Positions 28,437-37,590 of a DNA stretch of 64,000 bases are shown piece after piece (within the stretch, counting starts at the first letter, position 1; every line of letters begins with the position of its first letter). The stretch covers positions 1,144,734-1,208,733 of the forward strand of contig RPFO01000115.1 in NCBI GenBank assembly GCA_009746045.1, read 5' to 3'. The notes under the pieces were generated by a model. It did not search any database and was not told where the DNA came from. It saw only the letters and a program-made list of their open reading frames with translations. The DNA is from Mesostigma viride. Lineage: Eukaryota > Streptophyta > Mesostigmatophyceae > Mesostigmatales > Mesostigmataceae. The translations under genes and the position numbers were made by a program.

Positions 28437-30245
28437 ATGCCACTGACGCGAGCGCAGACTCGAGCCATGGCGGATGCAAATAGAGCAGATGCCAACACGT
28501 CCGCTCCGGGGTCGAATGGCGGAATTCCTCCCGCCGTACCCGCAGTGGGTGAGAGTCGCGACCAAGAAGCGCCGCTGAGTATGGTGGCGCTGTTCGCGCA
28601 GATGCAAGCGCAGATGCAGCAACAGTCGCAACAGTTGCAGCAGCAATTGGCGCTGCAGATGCGGGAAGTGACCGACAGATTGGTGGCCGTAGAGGGTCGT
28701 CATCTGCAGTCCACACCATGGGACGGGCAGGCATCGATGCCGGGCCCCAGTGGTGTTGCCGCGGAGCCGAGGGAGCGGGACCAGCCGCCAACCTCAGGTA
28801 ATGCGGCGGGAAGGGCTTCGATGGAACCGGGGGTTTTGGCTGGGTCGCTAACCCAACACGACTTGCTTGGTGAGGCGGATGGTCAGCCACGGGGCGAGTA
28901 TACGCTGGCGCCCAGGCGCCTGCCTTTCGATCAAGCGCGAGACGGATTGCACGAGGAGAACGGGGCAGGGCTGGCGCGCGCGATGGACCCACACAGGGGT
29001 GCACCAGGACGCATGCTGCCAGGCGGGGCCTCAATTCCGTTTGGGCGAGGCGGTGGGGCGCTGACCGGCGGGTCGACTGCACGGTGGTCAAGTGTGCCAA
29101 TCGGGCGCATTCCGCCCATGGAGGACATAACCACGCCGCTGGCTTTCCGAGTACGGGAGGCAGCACGACCAAGCACGCTGGCGCAGGGACGCGCAGCTCA
29201 GCGACCGCCGGAGGATGCCGATGGGGTGCAGTACCCGCAAAGGGTGCGCCTCATACCGGAAGGCGCGAAGATGCCCACCCTACCACGGGTGGACATGCGC
29301 GAGAAGTTCTCCACAACCGGCAATCTGGCCACGCTGGCGCAGGCCTACAACGCGTACAAGTCATGGATTGATCTGCAATACATGACTACGCAAGGCGCTG
29401 TAATGCATGAGTTTGTGATGAACAACATGCATTTTTTCTTTCACGGCCTTACGCTGAGGCGAGTGGCTAGGCTGGTGGAGCAGTGGAGAGAGGTCTCGCT
29501 GTACACGCGTCACACGGACGTGTGGTTCGGCTTCGACGGGCGTGGCCAGCCCGACTATGACAACATCATGTATGGTGTCGACCCTGCCGAGGAACTGTGG
29601 GGCCTCCTTCGCCAGGAATACCCGGTGGAGACCATCAAGGCAGAGCGTGAGTGGCGCAGTTTCAAGATAGCCGAGGGTGAAACCCCGGAGCAATCTTACG
29701 AGCGCCTCATGGAGTTCGCCGGCGAAGTGGAGGACTGGTCCGAAAAGCTGGCGTGTCAGAAATGGCTGCAAGCGCTAGGCTCCAAGGAGATGGAGCTGCC
29801 CACGCCGCCCAACGGCCAGCCGTGGCGATTGCGGTCACTGTGCATTGAGGTCAGGGCCATGATGCGACGACACGCGCAAGGCCGGATCTCGGTAAGCACG
29901 GTGGTGGCCGAGCTGCAGGCCAAGGTCGACGCGCTGACCAAGGCCAAGTCGGGTGAGTCGTCTGCCACAAGACAAGCGCGCCCGCAAGGCGGCCACGGTG
30001 CTAGCAGGAACCAAGGGGGGTCTCGCAACGCCTCATCGCATGATGCAACCCAGGGTAACGCCGCTGGCGGCAACAAAGACGCTGCCGCCCCGACGCGAGC
30101 TGGGGGGGCACGTCCTCACAGACGGGTACTAGGACGGATGCGCGCAAATCGGGCTGCTTCCTTTGCGACAAGGATGGGCACCTTAGTCGCGAGTGTCCAA
30201 GCCGCTGCACGAAGCCGCATGGGGCAGACACGAAGTGGCACCTGA
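28437..30245 (+). CDS. gag: Gag polyprotein of methyltransferase element
   Basis: About 602 residues from the first ATG. A glutamine-rich coiled coil (FAQMQAQMQQQSQQLQQQLA) lies near residues 45-75, followed by a long variable Gly/Pro/Arg region. The retrotransposon Gag core is near residues 370-480 (EYPVETIKAEREWRSFKIAE, then LACQKWLQALGSKEM). The CCHC knuckle is not in this frame: just after a run of seven G at 30102-30108 the knuckle is encoded in the -1 frame, so the natural protein probably changes frame there. The remaining codons to the stop are then out of frame. Confidence 0.8.
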   Translation: MPLTRAQTRAMADANRADANTSAPGSNGGIPPAVPAVGESRDQEAPLSMVALFAQMQAQMQQQSQQLQQQLALQMREVTDRLVAVEGRHLQSTPWDGQASMPGPSGVAAEPRERDQPPTSGNAAGRASMEPGVLAGSLTQHDLLGEADGQPRGEYTLAPRRLPFDQARDGLHEENGAGLARAMDPHRGAPGRMLPGGASIPFGRGGGALTGGSTARWSSVPIGRIPPMEDITTPLAFRVREAARPSTLAQGRAAQRPPEDADGVQYPQRVRLIPEGAKMPTLPRVDMREKFSTTGNLATLAQAYNAYKSWIDLQYMTTQGAVMHEFVMNNMHFFFHGLTLRRVARLVEQWREVSLYTRHTDVWFGFDGRGQPDYDNIMYGVDPAEELWGLLRQEYPVETIKAEREWRSFKIAEGETPEQSYERLMEFAGEVEDWSEKLACQKWLQALGSKEMELPTPPNGQPWRLRSLCIEVRAMMRRHAQGRISVSTVVAELQAKVDALTKAKSGESSATRQARPQGGHGASRNQGGSRNASSHDATQGNAAGGNKDAAAPTRAGGARPHRRVLGRMRANRAASFATRMGTLVASVQAAARSRMGQTRSGT

Positions 30246-33187
30246 TGAACAAGTGTCCAGCCGCGGGCATCAAGACGGTCCACTTCGCCGAGATGGCGGG
30301 CAAGACCGACTCGATGGAAGCCCAGGTGGCTGCCATCAAGCATGGTGAGGAGGCGACGGCGCCCCCCAACCAATTCGAGACGGTGTACCGGGAGGACCCA
30401 TTCTGGGCGCCCATGCCGGGTGACGTCGAGATCAACGCTGCGGAGGCTACCAAAGGCAAGCAGGCACGCAGCCCGCTTTCTTTTCAGCAGGCACCCATGT
30501 TGCCTGCCGGGCAGTTGCCCGCGTCCTTTTCCATGCCGCTGGCTGGGGTGCAATCTGCTTTTGAGCATGCGAACCCTGCTGGGCTGGAGCAGCGTAGGCG
30601 ATTGGCGCCTGTGTACCCAATGCCGTTCATTGTGGACGTACCCATGTTTTCAGCACGGCAGGTGGTCGACACCTTCGGGCAGAAGGGGGTTGAGTGGCTG
30701 GGGTCGGTTGTGTCCGAGATCCAGTTGTTCGCAGATGGGCATGATGTGCGCACCTTGCGCAATTCTGAGTCCGTCACCTACGGGCGCCAGCCGGTAGAAG
30801 CCGCAGTGCCCGTGGTGCAAGCGGGAGTGGTCAGCACAAGTAGCCAGCAGCGCACTAGTGCAGTCCCCCAGGTTCCCACGGTGGTTCCATACCCCAATGG
30901 TGAGCCGTCCATGGCGTTCCAAGCAGTTGGAGCCTGTGGAGATGTATGGAGCGACATGGTGACATGTCCGTTGGTTGGCGCAGTCAAGCTTGATAGCGGT
31001 GCTCAGCCGCTAGTCATCAGCACGGACTTGGCCACCATGCTGAACCTGACCTACGAGAACGGTGGCTTAGTGGAAAGCCCCGTGTCTGTGTCAGGTTGGC
31101 AGGGTCCGGCTAGTAAGCCGTACGCTATGACGGCGGTTAAAGTCAACGTGATTTTCAATCCGTTGCGCGCCTCTAGCATGACCACCGTGTCCGCGTATGC
31201 GCTGGTGGTCAACAAGTGTGGATATTCCGCACTACTCGGGGTGGATGTCCTTGCTCGCGCCATGGTTCAGGTGGACTATAGGGCGGAGGAGGCATCTTAC
31301 ATCCCTGATTGGGATGGGGCTGGCCTGAAGCGGGCCAGTGTGCCGGTCTCATGCTTCAGTTCTTCAGCCGGGGCTGCACGCCTCAACCCTTCCGCGGCTG
31401 CGGGCGTGGTGGAGGTCAGCATGGTGGAGGTACGGGCGGCGGGCTCATCGGCGTGGGACAAGCATCGGACGGTGCTGCCCCAGCCAACGGCGAGCATTGC
31501 CAAGATGCGCACGCAGTGGTCGCTGGATGCTGTGACGTCCACGCGGCAGCTGGCTATGCGCAAGCGGGTGACTGAAGCCGTCATCACCATTCCTCAGATG
31601 GCCAGCCATGGCCTCACTTTGCTGCAACCGGGTGTCTCGGAGGCCCAAGGTAATTTTTCTGCTGCAATCTTACCGCAGGCCCCTGATTTTGCCAAGGGTG
31701 CGGTAGTGTTGGAACTGTTTGCGGGGATCGGAGGGGGCATTGCAGGCTTTTTGGCCGCAGGCGGCGTGTGCCGTAAACTCATCGCGGTAGAGCCATCGCA
31801 CAAGGCGCGTCAGGTGTACTTCAGTCACTGTGGCGTGTTGTCGCGAGAGTATCCCGCGCAGTTTCCGCCATCAGCATGGCGTGACCCGTTTGGGGAATGT
31901 CCTCAAGATATCCGAGCCATCGGTGAGGTGCAGGTGCAGCAGTTGTTGCGCAGGCATCATGCCATCGACTTGGTAATTGCGGGTTGGGAGTGCCAGGGCC
32001 TGAGCCAGGCAGGGCAAGGGCGGGGGCTAGCCGATCCGCGTAGCGCGCTGTTCTGGGAACTGTTGCGTGTGGTGGGACTGTTGCAGTCGCGTCAGCCCCA
32101 TCCGCCTGCGTATCTGTTTGAGAACGTTGTGGCGGGTGACAGCCCACATCAGGCGGTGCGGGAGGACTGGGCTACAATCGTGGCACTCCTGGGGGAGCCC
32201 ATCGTGTGTGACAACGCAGGGCTGGGTGGGCTCACGCATCGTTTGCGTGCCTATTGGACCAACGTGGCGTGTGCGACCGATGTGCAGGCGGTCTTGGGGG
32301 CCGTAGCAAGGCAGCATCCGAGTGTGTCTGCGGAGGTAGCATTGCCTTCCCACCTAGTCACGCAGAAGGTGGATAGCGAGGATCGCCCACCGTATGCACG
32401 CGTCAACCGGGTCGGGAGCCCCATGTGTGCACTGCCGACCCTGGTCAGTTACCAAGGGTCGACAGCATACCGTGATCGGGGTAAGGGTCTCGTTTGGGAC
32501 ACTACCACCGGTCTGTTGGTGCAGCCACCCGCAGAATTTCGTGAGGCCAGCATGGGTTTTCATGTCGGGGCCTCGGCGCTGCCGGGCGTGCTCGAGAGTG
32601 AGCGCTGGTCTTTGATAGGCCAGGCTATGTCGGTGTTGCAGGTCGGGTATGTGCTGCTTGCATCGGTTGCCGTGCGCCAGTCTGGGGGGGCGTCCCCAGC
32701 CAATCCGCCTCAGCAGGTTGAGGCGCGCGCAGCCAAACTGAAGCGCCCTGCAGCGACGGGGACTTCATCAGCATGGGGGTGGCGTCTGCGACAGGTGTGG
32801 ACTATCATTCTCATGACCGCCCTGCTGACCAGCACCGTGCTGGCCGGCGAGCCCACGCTGCATCGGGTAATACACCGTGCGGCACGCGAGGCTCCGGCGG
32901 TGGGTGTCACACCAGGCGTGGCAGCCTTTTCCTTGTTCCACGACGATGCGGCTAGGGCGCCGCATCTTGAGGCACATGCGGTAGCTGTGGGTGATCCCGC
33001 GGATACGCACCCCTGGGCTATTGGCGAACACCTTTCTGATGCGCAGCGCTCAGCCATGCTAAAGTGGCTAGGCACTGCAAGGGGGGCCTTCGCTTTCACA
33101 AGTGATGAACTGGGGTGTTTCAATGGTGGGACCATGCGTGTTCCATTGGACACTGACACCCTTTGTTCCGACGCCAGCATCGCCTGA
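30245..33187 (+). CDS. pol: pol N-part: zinc knuckle, protease, DNMT3-like methyltransferase
   Basis: 980 residues from the first ATG; the frame is open upstream through a CCHC knuckle (CFLCDKDGHLSREC at about 30140-30181). A retropepsin site (VKLDSGAQPLV) lies near residue 250, with SALLGVDVLARAMV as its second motif. Cytosine-C5 methyltransferase motifs follow: I, VLELFAGIGGG near 487; IV, GWECQGLSQAG near 580 (catalytic Cys kept, usual PCQ is ECQ); VI, LFENVVAGD near 623; VIII, THRLRAYWTN near 665; IX/X, REASMGF and LIGQAMSVLQVG near 770-800. The LFWELLRVV ... LFENVV pattern resembles DNMT3. A hydrophobic segment (WTIILMTALLTSTVLA, about 853-868) follows, then the RT N-terminal spacer. The frame ends there and RT continues in another frame. 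Confidence 0.85.
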   Translation: MNKCPAAGIKTVHFAEMAGKTDSMEAQVAAIKHGEEATAPPNQFETVYREDPFWAPMPGDVEINAAEATKGKQARSPLSFQQAPMLPAGQLPASFSMPLAGVQSAFEHANPAGLEQRRRLAPVYPMPFIVDVPMFSARQVVDTFGQKGVEWLGSVVSEIQLFADGHDVRTLRNSESVTYGRQPVEAAVPVVQAGVVSTSSQQRTSAVPQVPTVVPYPNGEPSMAFQAVGACGDVWSDMVTCPLVGAVKLDSGAQPLVISTDLATMLNLTYENGGLVESPVSVSGWQGPASKPYAMTAVKVNVIFNPLRASSMTTVSAYALVVNKCGYSALLGVDVLARAMVQVDYRAEEASYIPDWDGAGLKRASVPVSCFSSSAGAARLNPSAAAGVVEVSMVEVRAAGSSAWDKHRTVLPQPTASIAKMRTQWSLDAVTSTRQLAMRKRVTEAVITIPQMASHGLTLLQPGVSEAQGNFSAAILPQAPDFAKGAVVLELFAGIGGGIAGFLAAGGVCRKLIAVEPSHKARQVYFSHCGVLSREYPAQFPPSAWRDPFGECPQDIRAIGEVQVQQLLRRHHAIDLVIAGWECQGLSQAGQGRGLADPRSALFWELLRVVGLLQSRQPHPPAYLFENVVAGDSPHQAVREDWATIVALLGEPIVCDNAGLGGLTHRLRAYWTNVACATDVQAVLGAVARQHPSVSAEVALPSHLVTQKVDSEDRPPYARVNRVGSPMCALPTLVSYQGSTAYRDRGKGLVWDTTTGLLVQPPAEFREASMGFHVGASALPGVLESERWSLIGQAMSVLQVGYVLLASVAVRQSGGASPANPPQQVEARAAKLKRPAATGTSSAWGWRLRQVWTIILMTALLTSTVLAGEPTLHRVIHRAAREAPAVGVTPGVAAFSLFHDDAARAPHLEAHAVAVGDPADTHPWAIGEHLSDAQRSAMLKWLGTARGAFAFTSDELGCFNGGTMRVPLDTDTLCSDASIA

Positions 33188-36100
33188 GTCAGGCCGAGTT
33201 GGATTTTGTAGCCGAGCAATGCAAGGAGTTAGAGGATGCCGGTATCATCAGGCAATCTTCCTCCAGCTATGCCGCTGCCGTTGTCGTTGCGCCCAAGAAG
33301 GACGCTATCACCGGGGCATGGACGGGTATGCGCATGGCCACCGATCTGCGGTTGCTGAATGCACACACACCCGTGGACCGTTACCCCATGCCACGTGTGG
33401 ATGATGTCCTGGATAAGATATCTCCTCATGTGAAGTTTGTGTCCTCGCTGGACCTGCGTAGCGGCTTTCATCAGATCGCAGTTGCGCCGGAGGATCAGCG
33501 GAAGCTTGCATTCTGGGGGGGCGGCAATTTGTATGAGTGGGTGCGCATGCCCTTTGGGCACCGCAACGCTAGTGCTGTTTTCCAACGAGCTATGGACAAA
33601 GTGCTTGCAGGTCTTCCTTTCGCCGCTTGTTACATTGATGATGTAATCGTCTTTAGCGCGACATTTGAGGAGCACCTGGCGCACTTGGAGCAGGTTCGCT
33701 TGGCTCTCGAGGAGCATAATATGCGGCTGCACCCTGAGAAGTGCAAGTTCGCCCAGCGGACCCTCTCATTCCTTGGTCATCAGATTGTGCCGGGTGGCCG
33801 GACGCCTGATGCCGCCAAGGTCGAATCCATTGTGCAGGCCGCCGTACCCACGGATGTCTCAGGGGTGCGGGCGTATTTGGGTTTGGCTGGCTATTACCGA
33901 GGTTACATTGAGAACTTCAGCAGCAAGGTGAAGCCCTTGACCGAGTTACTCAAGAAGGGGTGCGTGTGGGCGTGGGGTCCCGCACAGCAACGCGCCATCG
34001 AGACAATCAAGCAGGAGCTCACGTCGGCCCCGATTCTGCGCGCCCCTGACTATGCTTTGCCGTTTGTGTTATATACCGACTGGTCCAAGGTAGGACTGGG
34101 TGCGGTCTTGGCGCAAAAGGATGGTGATGGGCGCGAGCACGTTATTGCTTATGCTAGTCGCAGCAACAACCCAGCGGAGAGCCGGTATTCTTCCTATGAG
34201 GGGGAGGCACTGGCTGTGGTGTGGGCCATCAAGCACTTTCGCCCGTATTTAGTTGGGCGCGTGTTTACTCTGGTGACAGACCACCAGCCGCTTCAGTGGC
34301 TAATGACCAACACCAACCTGACGGGTAAGCTCGCCCGATGGGCCATGATTATCCAGGAGTACCACATGACCATTGTGCATCGGGCCGGCAAGGACCATGT
34401 CAACGCCGATGTGCTATCCCGATACGCCATGCCTACCACTGTTGACCACACTGGAGCCCGGGCCATGGGTGCCGAGGGCTCGTCGGGTTCTGTGGTCTTT
34501 GTGAACGCTGCTGGGTATGCGGCCGACGATGAGGAGGAGGCGTGGTGGCGCAGTGTCGAGTACTCTGTGGCGGACTTCGGCATCAGCGACGACCCGGTGC
34601 GGCCGTCGCCATTCACGCCATCCAAAGCTGTGTGCGCTATGGAAGAGGGTAGGTCTCTGTCCTTTGACATTGATCCTTCTCTGCAGCAGCTGATCGCTGT
34701 GCAGGCTCTCTTAGCGCGTAGCTCTCTTGCTGATTGCTACACCGCTGATATCTGGCTAGATGGTCGAGTTTTGGAGCAAGTGCAGGGTGCTGTCTTGACT
34801 CCTACTCCAGTCGATTGGACTCCTGCTCAGAAGGCGACGGAGTTGAACAGGGTGCAGCACAGGGCTGCAACCTATGGTTGGGAAGATGGGGTTTTGTACA
34901 AGCTGTTGGGCAAGCGTAGGGTGGTCGTCCCACCGCCTGACAAGCGCGTTGCTATAGTGCAGGCGTACCACGAGCGGTATGGTCACTTGGGTGGCAATCG
35001 CACGCTCAGCCTCGTACGGACCAGCTATTGGTGGAATAACATGCGACACACAGTGGCCCAGGTAGTGGCCAGCTGTGTCCCGTGTGCTCGAACCAAGGCT
35101 AACTTTAGCGCAGATCATGGTGCCAAGGAGCTGATGTCGCTTCCCATCAAGGGCTTGTTTTATCGCTGGCACGTCGATCTGTGCGGGCCGTTTCAGGAGA
35201 GCCCTGACGGCAACCTCTATGTCATGGTATGCGTGGAGAGCTTTAGCAAATGGGTTGAGTTGATCCCCATTGCTGACAAGCATGCCGCTACCACAGCGAA
35301 GCATTTTGCAGACATCATCACCAGGTTTGGGGCTCCCGCGGAGGTAGTCACGGACCAGGGTGGTGAGTTCAGGGGTGAGTTCCAGGAGTTGCTGGATGGA
35401 TGTCTTATTGATCACCGTCGCACTTCTCGGGAGCATCCTCAGGCCAATGGTTTGGCTGAGAGATTGGTGCAGACCGTCAAGCAGGCGCTGCGCAAGTGGA
35501 GCCTGCAGGTGCCGGAGTCGGCCAGGTGGGATCGCGAGTTGGCATGGATTGCCATGGGTTATCGCATGTCTCCCCAGGAGTCTCTCGCTACCTTCTCCCC
35601 GTATTTCCTTCTGTTCGGGCGTAATCCTCTTTTGCCTACGGAGGCACAGGTTGCGCACCCCGAACCCATGGCCTTCGACAACGCTCAGCAATTTTTGGTT
35701 GAGGTGCTGGCCAGGGCAGAGACTTTTAAGAAGGTCATGCCCATCGCGATGAACAACTTGTTCATTGCTCAGCACAGGGACTCCCTGCGTTACGCTCAGC
35801 GCCGGGGGGGCGCATACATGGCTCGCCAGCTGCGGTTTAGGCCAGGGCAGTATGTTTTCCTGCGCACTCAGCTGAAGCACACTTTGGATGTGGAGGCGGG
35901 GCCCACCATTTTGCGCATTGTGGCTATCAAACCATCGGGAGTGGCAATTTTGGAGGGCGCCGACGGGAGCCGTACGACAGACAACCTCAGCAATCTCAGT
36001 CCCTGCTCACTGCCCAATTTGGTCCACGACCTCCAACCGCACACATCTCGCCGAGTCAAGGACGCCCAGTGTCAGGTTTGTCACCGGGTCGATCAGGCGG

Positions 36101-36282
36101 AGTCCATGTTATTGTGTGATCAGTGTAACTGTGGTTGGCACATGCAGTGCTTGCAGCCCGTGGTCACCAGCATTCCGGAGGGGGATTGGTTTTGTCCAGT
36201 GTGCACCGCTGCGCAGTTTACCTCCCGCAGCTTGACTGCGGTCACCGCTGCCCTTGTCTTGGTACGATCGCTGTCTTCGTGA
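33163..36282 (+). CDS. pol: pol C-part: RT, RNase H, integrase, PHD finger
   Basis: 1039 codons in the -1 frame relative to the preceding ORF, overlapping it by 25 bp. RT has MATDLRLLNAHTPVDRYPMP, LDLRSGFHQI and the catalytic CYIDDVIVFS near residue 157. RNase H has LYTDWSKVGLGAVL, SSYEGEALAVVWAIKHF and VTDHQPLQWL. Integrase has an HHCC finger (HERYGHLGGNRT ... CVPCARTK, about 603-645) and DDE residues in WHVDLCGPF, VTDQGGEFRG and ANGLAERLVQ. The C-terminus is a PHD finger (CQVCHRVDQAESMLLCDQC ... GWHMQCL ... GDWFCPVC, about 969-1013), sitting where chromoviruses have a chromodomain; a histone-reading tether is inferred. It starts without an ATG, so a frameshift or a disabling mutation lies near 33160. 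Confidence 0.9.
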   Translation: MFRRQHRLSQAELDFVAEQCKELEDAGIIRQSSSSYAAAVVVAPKKDAITGAWTGMRMATDLRLLNAHTPVDRYPMPRVDDVLDKISPHVKFVSSLDLRSGFHQIAVAPEDQRKLAFWGGGNLYEWVRMPFGHRNASAVFQRAMDKVLAGLPFAACYIDDVIVFSATFEEHLAHLEQVRLALEEHNMRLHPEKCKFAQRTLSFLGHQIVPGGRTPDAAKVESIVQAAVPTDVSGVRAYLGLAGYYRGYIENFSSKVKPLTELLKKGCVWAWGPAQQRAIETIKQELTSAPILRAPDYALPFVLYTDWSKVGLGAVLAQKDGDGREHVIAYASRSNNPAESRYSSYEGEALAVVWAIKHFRPYLVGRVFTLVTDHQPLQWLMTNTNLTGKLARWAMIIQEYHMTIVHRAGKDHVNADVLSRYAMPTTVDHTGARAMGAEGSSGSVVFVNAAGYAADDEEEAWWRSVEYSVADFGISDDPVRPSPFTPSKAVCAMEEGRSLSFDIDPSLQQLIAVQALLARSSLADCYTADIWLDGRVLEQVQGAVLTPTPVDWTPAQKATELNRVQHRAATYGWEDGVLYKLLGKRRVVVPPPDKRVAIVQAYHERYGHLGGNRTLSLVRTSYWWNNMRHTVAQVVASCVPCARTKANFSADHGAKELMSLPIKGLFYRWHVDLCGPFQESPDGNLYVMVCVESFSKWVELIPIADKHAATTAKHFADIITRFGAPAEVVTDQGGEFRGEFQELLDGCLIDHRRTSREHPQANGLAERLVQTVKQALRKWSLQVPESARWDRELAWIAMGYRMSPQESLATFSPYFLLFGRNPLLPTEAQVAHPEPMAFDNAQQFLVEVLARAETFKKVMPIAMNNLFIAQHRDSLRYAQRRGGAYMARQLRFRPGQYVFLRTQLKHTLDVEAGPTILRIVAIKPSGVAILEGADGSRTTDNLSNLSPCSLPNLVHDLQPHTSRRVKDAQCQVCHRVDQAESMLLCDQCNCGWHMQCLQPVVTSIPEGDWFCPVCTAAQFTSRSLTAVTAALVLVRSLSS

Positions 36283-36300
36283 TGGGGCCGGTCGCCAGCG

Positions 36301-36308
36301 AGGGGGGG
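36301..36308 (+). promoter_or_regulatory. polypurine tract of methyltransferase element
   Basis: AGGGGGGG immediately before X1, 19 bp after the pol stop. It defines the start of the reverse-transcribed 3' LTR as AATCATGGG, which does not begin with TG. Confidence 0.75.
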
Positions 36309-36451
36309 AATCATGGGACAGGTCCTCGCCCACCCCACAGGGCATGCAGTTAAGGCAGGCACATCAGCTCAGCTCATTTGGGTTTTACCAAATTAAGCTG
36401 AGTGGCCAGCCGCCATGGTGGCGCCGGAGATTGTGGCACGCAGACGCGACA
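36309..36451 (+). repeat. short repeat X1
   Basis: 143 bp repeated at 37590-37732 with one mismatch. It ends GCGACA, followed by GC and then TGTCACGG of L2. The junction forms the perfect palindrome GACAGCTGTC at 36448-36457. Confidence 0.92.
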
Positions 36452-36453
36452 GC

Positions 36454-37590
36454 TGTCACGGACGCGCGCTATGTCATCCGGGCGCCCACTATGCACAAGA
36501 CCGGTGACGTGCGCAAGGAATTTGTCTTCTACGCATTTTCGACAAAGGCTAGTGACCGGGGGGGACACTAGCACTTGCAGCATAAGAGCGGACGAAAGTG
36601 TACGTGCACGCGCGCCGGGCCAGGCACAGCTGGGCGCGCAGCACTGACTTGAGCGGACGGCAGCACAAGTGTGCAGCGTCGAGAGGATCATACGCGTGTT
36701 AGTGGACAGCTGGAGCTGAAGCTGGACTGCTGGACTTCAACAGCGCCGAGGCTATTGACAGGCCAGGTGTCTTTGTGGTGTAGAATAGCGGGTCAACGTT
36801 ATGAGGACTGGACAGAAAATGGAAAAGGACAATTTGCGGTGCGGAGCCAGATCGCTGGAATGAATGCGAAATCGCTGGCAGCCCTAAAAAGGGATTTCTT
36901 CTAGAAAGGAACGATTAGACGCAATGTTTGCTGGGCCACTCACACGCAAGGTGTGAGCGTGCAGATTGTCTGAAGGATATTATGCTTCGACCTTGCTGGA
37001 CGTGACTCAATGTCGGACATTCCCAGGGACAGAAATGCCGGAGCCTCTAGGAGATGAGATCGGCAACAGGGTAGCAATTTAGATTTGTCGGGATGCCTTC
37101 CTGCTTTTGTTGGCATGTGTGGTAGAAAGCCAGGACGGCAACTGGAATGCGGTTTCTATTCGCATGGTTCAGGCAGCAAGATAGTTTTGGCATTCCTGGC
37201 TGGACTGACAAGTGTGGCGTGTGTCATGCGTGTGGCATGACGAATGGTTTGGTTCATAGTCGAAGAGGACTCTCACGCAGCGTGTAGTCTCTTCGAGTCT
37301 CTCGTTAGTGGCCTTCGTGTTTCTCCCTTTCCTTGGGAGCAAGGCCGGTAGCATGTCATGGAGCGCTGCCTAACTGCGGGCTCGTGAGCATGGAGTGCAT
37401 CGATATTGAGACTATCAACGTGTTGTAATTGTATTAACTTTCTCAATAAATTCCGCATGTGCGGCTTCATCATCAGACTGTGCAAATTGTGTGTTTTGAA
37501 AGCATTATTCTATAGCAGGGGAGGCAATAAGGTGGTTATCAGGCACGAGGGACAGTTCCTTGTCCTCGGCTGAGAGCCCTCCTTTCTTTA
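36454..37590 (+). repeat. right long repeat L2
   Basis: 1137 bp, second copy of L1. Where the copies differ by a transition, L2 has the C or G and L1 the T or A, including at least two CG dinucleotides that read TG or CA in L1. Confidence 0.92.

Noticed and set aside
28426-29172. A 248-codon minus-strand ORF over the methyltransferase element's gag
   Set aside because: It lies antisense to a well-supported Gag frame, is rich in Pro, Ala and Arg, and has no domain.
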